Source of the DNA: Bombyx mori
Taxonomy: Eukaryota; Arthropoda; Insecta; Lepidoptera; Bombycidae
Length of the DNA: 64,000 bases
Assembly: GCF_030269925.1 (NCBI RefSeq)
Contig: NC_085120.1
Location: forward strand, 9,947,501-10,011,500
Direction of reading: 5' to 3'
The position numbers were made by a program, and so were the translations under genes. The notes beneath the pieces were generated by a model, which saw only the letters and a program-made list of their open reading frames with translations, was not told the DNA's origin and did not search any database. Of this stretch, positions 10,242-21,439 are shown one piece after another (position 1 is the first letter of the stretch; each line of letters opens with the position of its first letter).

Positions 10242-10567
10242 AAAAAAAACAATTGAAAATGCATTCTCTTGTCTCAGAGTAGGTTTTAGTATTGATACCA
10301 TAATCGTCTACTGTAAACATATTGTAACAGGTAGATATTGATAGATTGATTTGCCTTTGAAGAGAAATAAAGTTGGTCTGTCAATTGTATTCCAATAAAC
10401 ATGACCTACACACAGACATCTAGATTCTTTTAATTAATGTGCCCGACTTTCAAATGCTTACTACCCGACAGAGATTTACGAAGATGATAGTAAAATCCAT
10501 CTAAACTAACAGCGTTTGTGGTAATTAATAGAATTTCCGGTTTTATTTTATTGCACAAAGTCAATGT
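10242..10567. other. No gene or known repeat seen
   Basis: AT-rich flank between E copy 1 and the solo LTR. Confidence 0.5.
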
Positions 10568-10938
10568 TGTTACGCGCTAGGGTTCGGGATAAATAAAAAT
10601 TCTACCGAACACCTCTTACAACTGTATTCAACACTTAACGAACACTTTAAAATTCTCAATTCACTTGTTCCGCTTCGCTTCAGGTGATCCGTTCGCTGTT
10701 TCGCTTCGAGTAGCTTCTATTACTAACTGACTTCCTGCCATCTCCGCAACGCTTTTGTAGTCGATACGACATCGATAGATTTATCGCGGACATTCTGGGC
10801 AAGTCGAGTATTTTTGATGTGTGTTTCCGCTATCTGACAATAGGTGGCGTTGTACTTCTTAAGCGTTCTCGACGTAACTACTTCCTTTGATATTCATTTC
10901 GGCTATTCGGCGATAGATGCCGTTAGTATTTCGTGACA
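10568..10938 (-). mobile_element. Solo LTR, copy 2
   Basis: Starts TGTTACGCGCTAGGGTTCGG and ends TTTCGTGACA, so it has TG...CA ends in the inverse order of the 40.4-kb copy. It shares CGCTTCGCTTCAGGTGATCC and CTATCTGACAATAGGTGGCG with that copy. The TATA element has become CTACAAAAGC on the coding strand. No internal region or second LTR is nearby, and no matching target duplication is clear. Confidence 0.7.
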
Positions 10939-11428
10939 AAATCATCCCTTTCCCTGTATTTAGGGCCACATCACTCGAACCAAACCGAACGTATCACTCA
11001 TCAGGCCACGTACTGTTTGATTTTATTATACCAGATACGGTTTCAATAGCTTGCTCTTGTCACTTAAATCGGCAATTTATCAGCGAGACTCGTGTTATTA
11101 CTGCATGACATCATCACAGCGCAAACATTCTAAGAAGTGCATATTTCATTAAATCAATTATACACTTACGCTTCGGATGACTTGTACCTATCAACATTGA
11201 CGCCGGCATGATATTTGGGACACATTTTGTCCTTAATAATGTAGTATTTTCGGGATCTGACTGTAAATATTGCCAATTGAAGAAATAATGTCTGAAAAGT
11301 GTTTGTGAACATCCCAAAACAACATTGTAAATTATAATGTGTTCTAAAATCCATTTTTTTTCTCGCGTTGGTTCTAAAGAGTCCTGAGAACAACTTAAAC
11401 TTTTTTAGTGCTTTATTACTACTAGTTC
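10939..11428. other. No gene recognised
   Basis: Mixed DNA. Frames at 10917-11108 and 11166-11567 run through the LTR edge and antisense of Bm1, so they are not genes. Confidence 0.5.
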
Positions 11429-11584
11429 GAAGTCGTCGTGGCCTAAAGGATAAGACGTCCGGTGCATTCGTATCTAGCGACGATGCAACAGTGTTCGAAT
11501 CCGGCTGGCGAGTACTATTTTTTCTAATGAAATACGTACTTAACAAATGTTCACGATTAACTTCCACGGTGAAGGAGTAACATA
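11429..11584 (+). mobile_element. Bm1: Bm1 SINE, 5' half with tRNA head
   Basis: GAAGTCGTCGTGGCCTAAAGG, a good B box GTGTTCGAATCC, then AAATACGTACTTAACAAATG. The copy stops at GAAGGAGTAACATAG, so it is 3'-truncated. That is unusual for a retroposon and points to a later deletion or recombination. Confidence 0.85.
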
Positions 11585-11924
11585 GAAACTTTCAATGATT
11601 TATTGAAAAGGCTTGCAATATTAGAAAAGGCTGCGAGTGCGAGAGCTCTTGATAAGGGAGAGCCCACTGCTTTATAGGAGCTTTATCTTGCTTAATGTTC
11701 AGATTGTGAATTGATAGACCAGAAATGAATGAACAGTTGCTGGTTTGTTTATCCTTTTGGAATCCTTGTAGTATCAGTCTGCAGATACTTAGTACTTGAT
11801 ATGCAACTATCTTCCATCTTTGTTATGCTGACCGTGTTGCCTCATTAAAATGCTAACTAATGTGTATGACAGAACCTCAGGCTTAGTTATACCTTGACAT
11901 TGTGATTATATGTTTTTTGGGACG
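11585..11924. other. No gene or known repeat seen
   Basis: Nothing recognisable. Confidence 0.45.
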
Positions 11925-12130
11925 GAGTTTGCTGGTGGCATAGTGGCCTTATAGTTTCACCAGGTGGGCGAGCATAGGCTCAGCCAGGAGGGGAAGGATT
12001 TTCTAATAGCCGTCCAAGCCCCTCCCAAGGACACCAGACAGCACAAGGGCAGCTGCTCCAATAAATCTACGGCCTGAGCAGAATCGCGACTTTGCTGTAT
12101 CATCAATCCGTCTAACACATCTATTACGTT
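11925..12130 (-). repeat. R-family copy, decayed
   Basis: CTGGTGGCATAGTGGCC, AGTTTCACCAGGTGGGCGAGC and AGGCTCAGCCAGGAGGGG match the unit-length R copies at 21.6 and 36.9 kb. The GATCCGGCGAGAAA block is lost. Confidence 0.6.
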
Positions 12131-12377
12131 ATTTGTCACTAGAATCTAAACTCTAATGAGTCGTGTTTAATATCAATTTTGTACGAATGCGACTCTTCTG
12201 TTCTCCGTAATAAATCAGCCATGAAGAATTATGCATTAATTGATTTTCTTTTGGTTCGCAGGTACGATTGAATTAATAAGGAAATCTTGATGAAGATTTT
12301 CGAGTAAGTAATTTAATTTTCCAATGAATGTAGGAATGAAGAAAAGTATATAAGATTCACGGATCATTCTAGTTTAT

Positions 12378-12606
12378 TTTTTATTGCTTAGATGAGCGGA
12401 CGAGCTCACAGCCCACCTGGTGCTAAGTGGTTACTGGAGCCCATAGACATCTACAACGTAAATGTGCCACACACCTTGAGATATAAGTTCTAAGGTCTCA
12501 GTATATTTACAACGGCTGCACTACCCTTCAAACCGAAACGCATTACTGCTTCAGGGCAGAAATAGGCGGGGCGGTGGTACCTACCCGTGTGGACTCACAA
12601 GAGGTC
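12378..12606 (-). mobile_element. Bm1: Bm1 SINE, 5'-truncated
   Basis: T-run, TTGCTTAGATGAGCGGACG, full tail and middle, ending in GACTCACAAGAGGTCC. Confidence 0.9.
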
Positions 12607-13555
12607 CAATATTAGGGTAATAGAGGTACCAATATTGTCCCAAACATCAATCGCGTGACTGTTTTACTGCAAACGTCATTTAATTTACAAAACATAATAA
12701 AAATCATTCAATGATTTATCAAATAAAATAGTACAATGTCCTAAACGCCTAACTTATTAACCTATTAAATTTCATAAATAGATCTAAATTACATTTCGTT
12801 ACGGATGATTTTGATATTAAAACATGAATCAAATCGAATTACCTTTGACAGAACTATGTAACGAAGCAATTGTTATGTTCGCAATGTTTTGTAACCGGGG
12901 ACACGTGTTCGAACTCGTAGTCTTGTGTCGCAACAAAACTGTTAACTCGGGAGTTTAGCGAAATAACTGGATTATTAATCTTTTAGCGTTCAGTGTTGCA
13001 ATCGCGGCCGATGTTACATCAACAGACACGTCATAAAGGAATTTATCTTGATGTTTTTAGGCCTTCGAAAATAAATGAATTTGTCTCTTCCGGTTTCCCT
13101 TCTTCTTTTTGAACATAACATGCGTGTACATAATATGAGTCGTCTATTATCAAAGGTCGCAATCTGTGCATTTGGACAAATTTTTTTTATTGATATGTCA
13201 ATACAGATTGATTTGAATATAATCGTCTCCTTCAAAGAATACGGTTCAAAACCTGCATTAAATAAAGGTTAATACTTAACATGTTATTTATCTAAGATGT
13301 CGTTCCGAAGAGTTTTGTGACTGCCAATGGAATACAAAGTCAATAATTCGTTTTTCTGATTTACCAATAATTATCCAAAAGTCAGATTGCCGGCTTTGAT
13401 AATAGTCGACTCATATAGTGATATATTAAAAATGATGTGAAGCGAAATGAGATGATTCAGTTTGAGTCTCTAATCAATTTGAATGAAATGAAACTATATG
13501 AGATGCTTTAACAAGTAGACTTGCTGTATTACGGAACCACAAACAAAGAATTTGA
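12607..13555. other. No gene recognised; ~950 bp without a known repeat
   Basis: AT-rich. Overlapping frames on both strands at 13014-13272 have no motif. This is one of the longer unassigned stretches and could be older unique DNA. Confidence 0.5.
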
Positions 13556-13823
13556 AAGAAAATTATAAAATAATCTGCGTAATTACTGGTCGTAGGACCT
13601 CTTGTGAGTGCGCTCGGGTAGATACCACCACCCCGCCTATTTCTGTCGTTAATGCGTTTCGGTTTGAAGGATGGGGCATCCGTTGTAACTATGCTGAGAC
13701 CTTAGAACTTATATCTCAAGATGGGTGGCGAATTTACGTTGCAGATGTCTATGGGCTCCAGTAACCACTTAACACTAGGTGGGCTGTGAGCTCGTCTACC
13801 CATCTAAGCAATAGAAAAAAAAA
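13556..13823 (+). mobile_element. Bm1: Bm1 SINE, 5'-truncated
   Basis: Begins AAAATTATAAAATAATCTGCG, just upstream of ACTGGTCGTAGGACC. A few bases are lost where the block reads TTCTGTCGTTAATGCG. Ends CTAAGCAATAGAAAA. Confidence 0.9.
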
Positions 13824-14148
13824 TTGATCAGATGATACAAAAGGGGATATCGAACCGAAAAGCTAGTTCTAACGAAACGCGTAGAAGCTATTTTCGCTCA
13901 GAAAATTGCGTGCTTATTATAAAGTCGTTCGTTCACTAGCATTGCAATAGCGGCACCGGTCGGACCGGTTGCGCGGGCCGGGCCGATACATAAATCAGCG
14001 TTGCAACGCGCGCGCCGTGATCCAACCGATAAACGCTTTGCATAGATTCGGTAAATTTGTGATCTGATGCGTGGCGGCTGTGCAAGCGTTTTGAAAAAAA
14101 AATATATTTTAATTTTCATTAGCTTAGTATTTAAAACTGTAATCGCAT
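13824..14148. other. CpG-rich patch, no gene recognised
   Basis: At 13930-14060 the sequence is unusually CpG-rich for this window (CACCGGTCGGACCGGTTGCG, AACGCGCGCGCCGTG). Frames are short and motif-free. It could be a piece of a GC-rich element or a promoter; neither is supported. Confidence 0.4.
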
Positions 14149-14268
14149 ATGGAGGAGAATGACCTCACCCAGAATGCCGAAGACCGGGCAAAGATGAGGA
14201 GTTTAAGTAGGAAGGTAGACCCTGGTACTAGACCGGGAAGAAGAAGCAGAAGAAGAAGAAGAAGAACC
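14149..14268 (+). pseudogene. LINE ORF2 C-terminus with (AAG)n tail
   Basis: The frame reads NAEDRAKMRSLSRKVDPGTR and runs into a GAAGAAGAA repeat. NAEDRAxWRxLSRKADP is a familiar end of RTE-type LINE proteins, and the AAG repeat would be its 3' tail. Arg-rich translation of the repeat is not a domain. Confidence 0.5.
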
Positions 14269-14369
14269 GCAAAAGTTTTGATAATACTGAAATATAGATT
14301 CGGTTGTCTCTTATACTTTTGTCTACTCTCCACAAAATATGCATTCGTAGAATATTGGAGTTATTTGGA

Positions 14370-14580
14370 CACATTGCTCAAAAAGAGGGTCACAATATTG
14401 AGCAGCTGATGGTGACGGGCTAGAGGGTAACCGTCCCAGAGGACGCAGTTCCAGAAGACGGTCGAATCAAATTCGGTCTTAGTTGGACATCAAGCTCCAC
14501 GAGGCCAAAAAACGCAGCAGATGGAGAACAATCGTACAAGAGTGATTGAGGTAGCGAGGGAGTCACGACCCTCAGTAATG
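14370..14580 (+). pseudogene. RTE-like ORF2 C-terminus, several stops
   Basis: FGHIAQKEG, EQLMVTG, NRPRGRSS and RGSHDPQ are seen in order, but with frame changes and at least three in-frame stops. It is co-linear with the better copies at 8.1 and 31.9 kb. Confidence 0.65.
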
Positions 14581-15249
14581 AGGAGAATGACGTAAGGAGA
14601 AGAAGGAGTATCTTATGACGTTTGCTGACTACTTGCCGGCCTAGAATAGCCCTACTCCATGTCTTTTCTTCGGTGTCGAAATTTTCTCTGAGTAAACCTG
14701 TATACTACGATCTGAAAACTGCATTTAGTGGAGTAGAGCATACTCCGAACCCATACTGGTCGATAACACGAGATGATGTCCATGTGGTTTGGTGGACACT
14801 CAGCGCTGTAGGCCGGTGAAAGTTAGCCTAACGATCTTTCGAACATTGCTTCCTTTCTTTCCGACCTATTTATTTATATAGTAAAACTTATTTACCGATA
14901 CTAAATGGCCAAGGCAAGGCACATGTTCATTATATTCCAAAACAAAAAACTTTTTCAGTGAAAAACTTTTTTAGTAAAACTCAAACAATACTCGACGTAA
15001 GAAAATAAGTCGGGAAACAATTAAAAGCTTTCACAATTCTATCGGTCCTCAGTTTTAAAACTCAGCGAAACTTCATAACCCGAAGCTTTAGTTGCGTAAT
15101 CAGTTGGAAACCATACTAATAACAATGAGCATATTTCAAACGAGGCCTGTTATACAACTGTCGGTTACATAGCGTGCGGTACCAGTGACGGCGGGTATTA
15201 TCATAAGCGAATATTAAATTTTGATTTATAATGAAATACTCAGAGCTAC
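14581..15249. other. No gene recognised
   Basis: The 65-codon frame at 14622-14819 has no motif. The rest is AT-rich. Confidence 0.5.
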
Positions 15250-15472
15250 CGTGAGTCCGCGCGGGTGGGTACCACCTCCCTGCCTTTTTTGTGCCGTGAA
15301 GCAGTAATGCGTTTCGGTTTGAAGGGTGTGGCAGCCGTTGTAACTATACTGAGACCTTAGAACTTATCTCAAGGTGGGTGGCGCATTTACGTTGTGGATA
15401 TCTATTGGCTCCAGTAACCACTTAACACCAGGTGGGATGTGAGCTCGTCCACCCGTCTAAGCAATAAAAAAA
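15250..15472 (+). mobile_element. Bm1: Bm1 SINE, 5'-truncated
   Basis: Begins at GTGAGTCCGCGCGGGTGGG and ends CTAAGCAATAAAAAAAAAG. Confidence 0.92.
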
Positions 15473-15614
15473 AAGCTACATCCGGGTCTATCTATCTATC
15501 CGGACTGTCGCAAAATATACTAAACACCGAACAGTTAGCATTTGAAACGATATACGCGCCACCTATTGGACGTTTATGGAACTAATAACGACAGCTTTGG
15601 AATTACTTCCTCTC

Positions 15615-15658
15615 TACGGTGTTTCCCGAGCGCGATGATATGTCTCTCTTCAAACGAG
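15615..15658 (+). mobile_element. L LINE coding relic fused to Bm1
   Basis: CGGTGTTTCCCGAGCGCGATG and CTCTTCAAACGAGGC match the L coding end at 56.6 kb. The match stops exactly where Bm1 begins. Confidence 0.65.
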
Positions 15659-15858
15659 GCCCGCCTATTTTTGACGTGAAGCAGTAATGCGTTTCGGTTT
15701 GAAGGGTAGGGCAGCCGTTGTAACTATACTGAGACCTTAGAACTTATATCTCAAGGTGAGTGGCGCATGTACGTTGTAGATGTCTATGGGCTCTAGTAAC
15801 CACTTGACAGTAGGTGGCTTGTGAGCTCGTTCGCCCAACTAAGCAATAAAAAAAAATA
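15659..15858 (+). mobile_element. Bm1: Bm1 SINE, strongly 5'-truncated
   Basis: Starts at CCGCCTATTTTTGACGTGAAG, directly after the L relic, and ends CTAAGCAATAAAAAAAAAT. The join looks like Bm1 inserted in an L copy whose right part is gone. Confidence 0.9.
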
Positions 15859-16235
15859 AAAAAAATAGCACGAAAAATAAAACCTTAATAAAACCCGCTC
15901 CGCTTATATCGACGCTTGCAAGAAGACCGCAAGTGCTGTGGGAAAACCTGTCAGGAACTGCATAGTGCTAGATTTAGCTTTGGCATATTACAAAAGTCAA
16001 TAATAAATCATAAATTTTATTTTTATATTTGAGAATAATTAACAATGGCTGGCTGGATATTCAAGGTGTAAAGTTAGGTCGTTTCGCAAGTTTTTTTATA
16101 ATAACTACTGTTCGTTTATTATTGTGATTGGGCAGACAGTCATGTCCGACGTAGTGATAAGGTTTTTTCCTGAGTCCATGGGCATCACCTCGCAACTGTC
16201 AACACCAGCTTCAGGTAAGGTCGAAGTCATATTAC
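15859..16235. other. No gene recognised
   Basis: AT-rich DNA without a recognisable element. Confidence 0.45.
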
Positions 16236-16303
16236 GTCATTCTTCGAACGCATGATTGCTTCACGGCAAAAATGGACACGATATTGGTACTTACTTGTCT
16301 GGA
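16236..16303 (-). mobile_element. Bm1: Bm1 middle fragment
   Basis: CGAACGCATGATTGCTTCACGG and GGTACTTACTTGTCTGG match the Bm1 middle on the minus strand. It is cut by the following poly(T). Confidence 0.6.
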
Positions 16304-16472
16304 TTTTTTTTTTTTGGTCAGGAGGAAATCGCCGGACTTCCGCCCTCCCCTGGGGATGAAGGGCGGGGCATGTCGGAGTCGAACTGACTAAAACCTCCTG
16401 TCGCTCAACAACCCGCGTCAGAACCTCGCATGAGACAGAACCCATGAAAAGGCAAAGGGGGGAAAGTGAAGA
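16304..16472 (-). mobile_element. G-family LINE 3' end, copy 2
   Basis: T-run (poly-A tail), then GGTCAGGAGGAAATCGCCGG through CGCATGAGACAGAACCC. It matches 3778-3950 closely and is 5'-truncated earlier. A matching target duplication is not visible. Confidence 0.75.
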
Positions 16473-16689
16473 ATATACAAAATGCCAGTAACTAAGCAAA
16501 TCTATAAATTTTCTGGTTTTGATCCAGCAGGTTAATGACACCGTCTAGACGATCTTCAGGCAGCTGGCTGATCTAGAGGCCACCTGAGACACCGACTGTA
16601 TCTATGTCTCTTAGGAGTAATTAATCCACTCAGCGCGAAACGCTTCGGACTGCCCCCTTAGGTTTTAATGTGGATTGTGAAGCGACAGG

Positions 16690-16775
16690 CGGTTCCAGTC
16701 GATTTAATTCCGGCACGCTTCGCCTACCGCCCTCAATATGTAGGCGGAAGTCCGGCGATTTGTGACCAAAGCCTG
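16690..16775 (+). mobile_element. G-family fragment, opposite strand
   Basis: AGGCGGAAGTCCGGCGATTTG then GACCAAA is the same 3' end on the plus strand, with a GC-rich but divergent upstream part. Confidence 0.5.
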
Positions 16776-16826
16776 TAAATTTGTGGTTTACACTTGATAT
16801 GGCTACATCAGGCGTCCTGTTACTAT

Positions 16827-17110
16827 TTTTTATTTTATTGCTTAGATGGGTAGACGAGTTCACAGCCCACCTTGAGATATAAGTTCTAAGGTTTCAAGTA
16901 TAGTTACAGCGGCTGCCCCGCCCTTCAAACCGAAACGCATTACTGCTTCACGACAGAAATAGGCGGGGTGGTGGTACCTACCCGCGCGGATTCACAAGTG
17001 GTCCTACCACCAGCTATTACGCAAATTATAATTTTGCGGGTTTGATTTTTATTACAGGATTTTATTCCTTCACCGTGGAAGTCAATCGTGAACATTTGTT
17101 GAGTACGTAT
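16827..17110 (-). mobile_element. Bm1: Bm1 SINE with internal deletion
   Basis: The tail reads CACAGCCCACCTTGAGATAT. About 55 bases between two CCCACCT repeats of the normal element are missing, which is a short-homology deletion. The rest runs to GTTGAGTACGTATT with no tRNA head. Confidence 0.88.
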
Positions 17111-18380
17111 TAACATTCATAACCAGTTTTACCATGTACGCTAAGACTGATTTAAAATTGTTGCCAGATTTATTTAATTACCCAATAAATTTAGTTACAT
17201 ACATCTTATTATCCTGAGTTTGTAACAATTGCATCTTGACGCTTATGGTACGACATGCATAACATGAAAATTCATTCTAATTTATAAGGTGGGAAAGACG
17301 TTATTCCAATGTCTTGAGTTTCCGAACTGATGTCCCGGGTGGGAGATGGCGTTTATGTATCTATGAGATTAATTAACACCAAAATGCTTTGTTCTCTCCC
17401 TATTGCTTTGGAAAACGAGTGGGAGCATTGTGCGACTTATTGCATTGCACGCAATATATGACAAACGAAAATGGGGGTCGACGCGAGTGCGGTGCGAAAT
17501 AATGCTATTTTCAATTAAATAACTTTGTTCTTATTTCGGCTTCAATGATGTTCTGCTTACACCCTTTACAAGTAAACGCGTTTAACGTAGTGTAATCTCA
17601 ATAGAGAGGTTAACGTCGCGTAGAATATGTAAAAGATTCTGTAACTAAAAAACCAAATACCCTAAAACGATGTTGGAATCTAATTCGTACCATACACTAA
17701 TAGATGGCGCTACTGTGACAATTATAATCTATCTAAATTTAAAAAAGTATCCCGTTCGTTAAAAGACATATCAAAGGTGTCGTTCTAAAGATTTGATAAA
17801 GTAATCGTTTTAATGAAGTAATAAAATAAACAATAAAGTCTCTCACAGTCGCGGAAGTACTGTAATGCATACATAAGTATAAGTCGTCTGATTGAACTCA
17901 GTGGCAACGATCGCGCGCTGGTCACGTTCCGGGGTCAAGACTCTCGTAGAATACGCATTGTACAGAACGAACATCATCGTACTGTTTATTGCCTACAAGA
18001 AGCTGTCTCTGAAATGACTGGAAATACCAATATATTATAAGGTTTTTTTATTATAATTGGCCCAAATAACCTTGATGTTTTTTGTCATCGTACGTAAAAA
18101 GTTTCGGTATCTTTCGATGATTTTAAAATTTAGTAAGTTTAATAATAATTAATAGATTGAGAGTTGTAGATAGATGAGAATACAATGGCATAGGTCTTGA
18201 ACTCGCTCAGAGATGTCTTCACGTGTATGGTTAGTATAAAAAAGAGAATAAAACATATATTTATAATATTTATATTAATTTTAATATTTATATTATTAAT
18301 AATATTTACAGAGCTATTTAGTCCGATGAGTATTATTAAGTTGTAAAGTGTAAGGTGATTTTATTATTTTAGTTATTTTT
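17111..18380. other. No gene recognised; ~1.27 kb repeat-poor
   Basis: Contains GGGAGATGGCGTTTATG and CGATCGCGCGCTGGTCACG patches and AT-rich DNA. No frame longer than 60 codons and no known repeat. Confidence 0.5.
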
Positions 18381-18898
18381 GAAGTGAAACTTCTTTAGGC
18401 GCATGAGGGTAAAAATTTTACAGAACGTCACGCAGGTATGCAACGGAAGTGACATCAAACTACTATTGAAATTAAGTACTTGTCAAATGTCAGTAGTAGT
18501 TGTTGTTGTATTTTTCCAACTGGAAAGGCAAATGTATCATACCAGACAGCCTAATATTTTATAAATTTTTTGTGAAAAATGTTAATAGGAATTGAAATGA
18601 AATGAAAATAATTTGGAACATTAATCAAATAGCATGAAATTAAATTAGTCAATTCAATTGGCAAACTATTAGTCATTTACAATTTAGAAATCTAAACATA
18701 ATGTGACTGTCAACACTGAGGTTTGAGATTGACATTTGACAGACTTTTGGCGGGAACATATCTTCCTTTTTCCCTTCCTCTAAGTCTCGGAAATCTAAAG
18801 TTTTAGCTTTGTATAAATATAAACTAGACTTTTAAATTAGTTCGCCAAAAAAGTTTCACTTCTGACATGTGTACTTTGTACGCACGCACTTTTTTTAA
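18381..18898. mobile_element. F-family element, copy 1
   Basis: Left end GAAGTGAAACTTC (palindrome with GAA centre) then TTTAGGCGC. The right end AAGTTTCACTTC is followed outward by GTACTTTGTAC and a T-run. The same ends occur at 38586-38958 and 46410-46732 with different or decayed interiors. No coding. Confidence 0.65.
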
Positions 18899-19805
18899 AA
18901 ATATTATATGTTTGTCTGGCGGTAGCCATCACAGTACACAAGATATTTGACAGATGCCTGAATCTCGCTTAAGACATTTTCAAGATAAGCTTGCATATAC
19001 ACAAGTTCCGAACAACAACATTCGGACCGTCGGTCTACCGAGCAATATCACTCGCTGGGTGGAAGATCTTCCCTCCGTCGTTAAACCTACATTTGTTTAA
19101 CCCGGTGTCATGGGGGGGAAATGACTACACGGATGTGGGGGTGGGTCTAACTACCCGATATTTTGGCTTAAGATATTTCAATAATATTAAAAAAATATTT
19201 AATTAATTTATGGTAATGGCTTTATTGTCTAATGGTTTAGTAAATAAAAAAAGAATCTGTATTGCAGAATATCGTAAATAAATTTTTAAACCTTCCAAAA
19301 GATATACAAGTAAAAGTCAACAAAATAAGTGATCCTTAGCTTAATTGCACATTTCTATGCACTAATTGACAGTCTTTAATTATTTATACTAAACTTTTAT
19401 TAACTTAACTACCATATCTTTAGATAATACTTACATAATACTGTTGGTTTCCCTAATAAATAAATAGAAAAGACGTCTACATGTATAGGCGTTTTAATCT
19501 ATGTCCGTTTGCACTCTCGCCCTGCACCGCGTCCGATGCCCTTGCCCTATCTGCGCCGCGTTGAGGTAGTCTCGTTGTTTTGCATTCTACACAGTGCACT
19601 GTACTTTGTCCTACACAGACTATAAAAACACATAACTTTTAAATTTAGTCGGATTATTTATTGATTATTGTTACCATGTGCTTTGGCATTTCATTTTAAG
19701 ACACGTTTGCTTGTTGTTTCGAATAAAATTTAAATAATTTACGTCCTATTGCAAGTTTTTGATGGCGATTTTTTTTTGTCTTTGCACTATAATATGTCGC
19801 TTGTG
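18899..19805. other. No gene recognised
   Basis: Includes a G-rich patch (19110-19150) and a GC patch at 19510-19570 followed by CTATAAAAAC. A 71-codon frame at 18991-19206 shows no motif. Confidence 0.5.
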
Positions 19806-19932
19806 GAGAGTACTTAAGCGGTAGGCAGCGGCTTGGCTCTGCCCCTGGCATTGCTGAAGTTCATGGACGACGGTAACCACTCACCATCAGGTGGGCCGTA
19901 TGCTCGTCTGCCTAGAAAGGCAATAAAAAAAA
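19806..19932 (+). mobile_element. L LINE 3' end
   Basis: TAGGCAGCGGCTTGGCTCTG, CCATCAGGTGGGCCGTATGC and a final AGGCAATAAAAAAAAAC. 5'-truncated to about 125 bases. Confidence 0.85.
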
Positions 19933-20335
19933 ACAGACATTGCTAATACAGCGATCAGGCTTTCGGTACTTAGTATTTTAAAATACTAACAAAACCCTTA
20001 TAAATTATTACGATCGCGTGCTCTGTATGCTTGACTACCGATTGTAAGTATGGCTTGTGCTGTGTCCCGCGGAGCCCGACAACGTTGTGTTTGCGCAATA
20101 TTATTGTGCAATTTCTCGCATTCGATTTCGCAAGATGCTGCAACGCAATACGCCACGGATATGAGCAACGACAGGAAAATTCAATCAAGAAGAATTACGC
20201 ATTAACCCATCTTGAAGTGTCATAATGGCGGACTAATGATTCAACTTGAAAACAGATTGCTCCTGAATTCGTCACGGTCGGTATAGTCATCGAGCGATGC
20301 GGCTTTGTCGGCATTCAAAGACGCACATAAAGAAC
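19933..20335. other. No gene recognised
   Basis: Two opposite frames (19970-20188 and 20031-20225) overlap and neither has a motif. Confidence 0.5.
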
Positions 20336-20530
20336 AATTTTTTTTGTTTGTTGCTTAATTGTGTGGACGAGCTCACAGCTCACCTGGTGTTAAGTGGTTA
20401 CTGGAGCCCATAGACATCTACAACGTAAATACGCCACCCACCTTGAGATATAAGTTCTAAGGTCTCAGTATAGTTACAACAGCTGCCCCACCCTTCAAAC
20501 CGAAACGCATTACTGCTTCACGGCACGAAC
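20336..20530 (-). mobile_element. Bm1: Bm1 SINE, 5'-truncated
   Basis: Tail TTGCTTAATTGTGTGGACG through ATTACTGCTTCACGGCA. Stops there. Confidence 0.88.
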
Positions 20531-20688
20531 AGGCTTACAATACTCACTTAACACGAGTACGCGAGCGACTTCCACTATAAAGCTCCTTCGACGTGTCCTT
20601 TCAGATCCTCGGGGTCCACTTTCGGTGTTTTTACGCATTCCAGGCACCGTACTCGTCTAACTCGTTTCTCGCTGGATCTTCCGCATTT

Positions 20689-20929
20689 CTGGTGGTAAGA
20701 CCTCTTGTGAGTCCGCGCGAGTAGGTACCACCACCCCGCATATTTCTGCCGTGAAGCAATAATGCGTTTCGGTTTGAAGGGCGGGGCAACCGTTGTAACT
20801 ATACTGAGACTTTAGAACTTATATCTCAAGATGGATGGCGCATTTACGTTGTACGTCTATGGGCTCCAGTAACCACTTAACACCAGGTGGGCTGTGAGCT
20901 CGTCCACCCATCTAAGCAATAAAAAAAAT
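20689..20929 (+). mobile_element. Bm1: Bm1 SINE, 5'-truncated
   Basis: CTGGTGGTAAGACCTCTTG to CTAAGCAATAAAAAAAATT. Confidence 0.92.
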
Positions 20930-21077
20930 TCTTCTCAGCTCCAGCGGTAGATACAGCAAAGCACAGCTCTGGCTAGGGCAACTGAACAAATTGCTTCTCG
21001 TTGAACCCCATAAGCCTGCTAAGCCGGCGGAGCTTAAATAGCCCCAAGCGATTATAGAGATTATTAAAGAAAAAAAA

Positions 21078-21197
21078 ACGGTTAGGCAGCGGCTTGGCTT
21101 TGCCCCTGGCCTTGCTGAAGCCCATGGGCGACGGTAACCACTCACCGTCAGGTGGACCGTGTGCTCGTCTGCCTATACCAGGGCAATAAAAAAAAAA
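21078..21197 (+). mobile_element. L LINE 3' end
   Basis: TTAGGCAGCGGCTTGGCTTTG to CCAGGGCAATAAAAAAAAAA. Confidence 0.85.
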
Positions 21198-21439
21198 TAT
21201 CTAAGAAGATTCCGTGTCTTGCCTTATTAAGATAAGAAACAGCTCGTGCTACCTGAACGTAGTTGTCTCATTACCACGAGTAGTTGTAGGACCCTCGGAC
21301 CGCTTCTACGCCTAATAAGACTTCGCTCATTCTGAGATATTTGACCTCGATTACGGAATAGTGCCTTGTGGTTCAAACAATAAATGTACATAGTTGTTTT
21401 ATAGGAATTTGCTTGCATAAAATTGTTTTAATATGATAT

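Noticed and set aside
11429..11510. tRNA gene starting AAGTCGTCGTGG
   Set aside because: Identical layout to the heads of full Bm1 copies at 6026 and 25237; Pol III promoter boxes of a SINE.
11166..11567. 133-codon minus frame
   Set aside because: Its start is the reverse of the Bm1 head and body; no domain.
14149..14409. Arg-rich nuclear protein
   Set aside because: The Arg run is a translated (AAG)n repeat after a LINE C-terminus.
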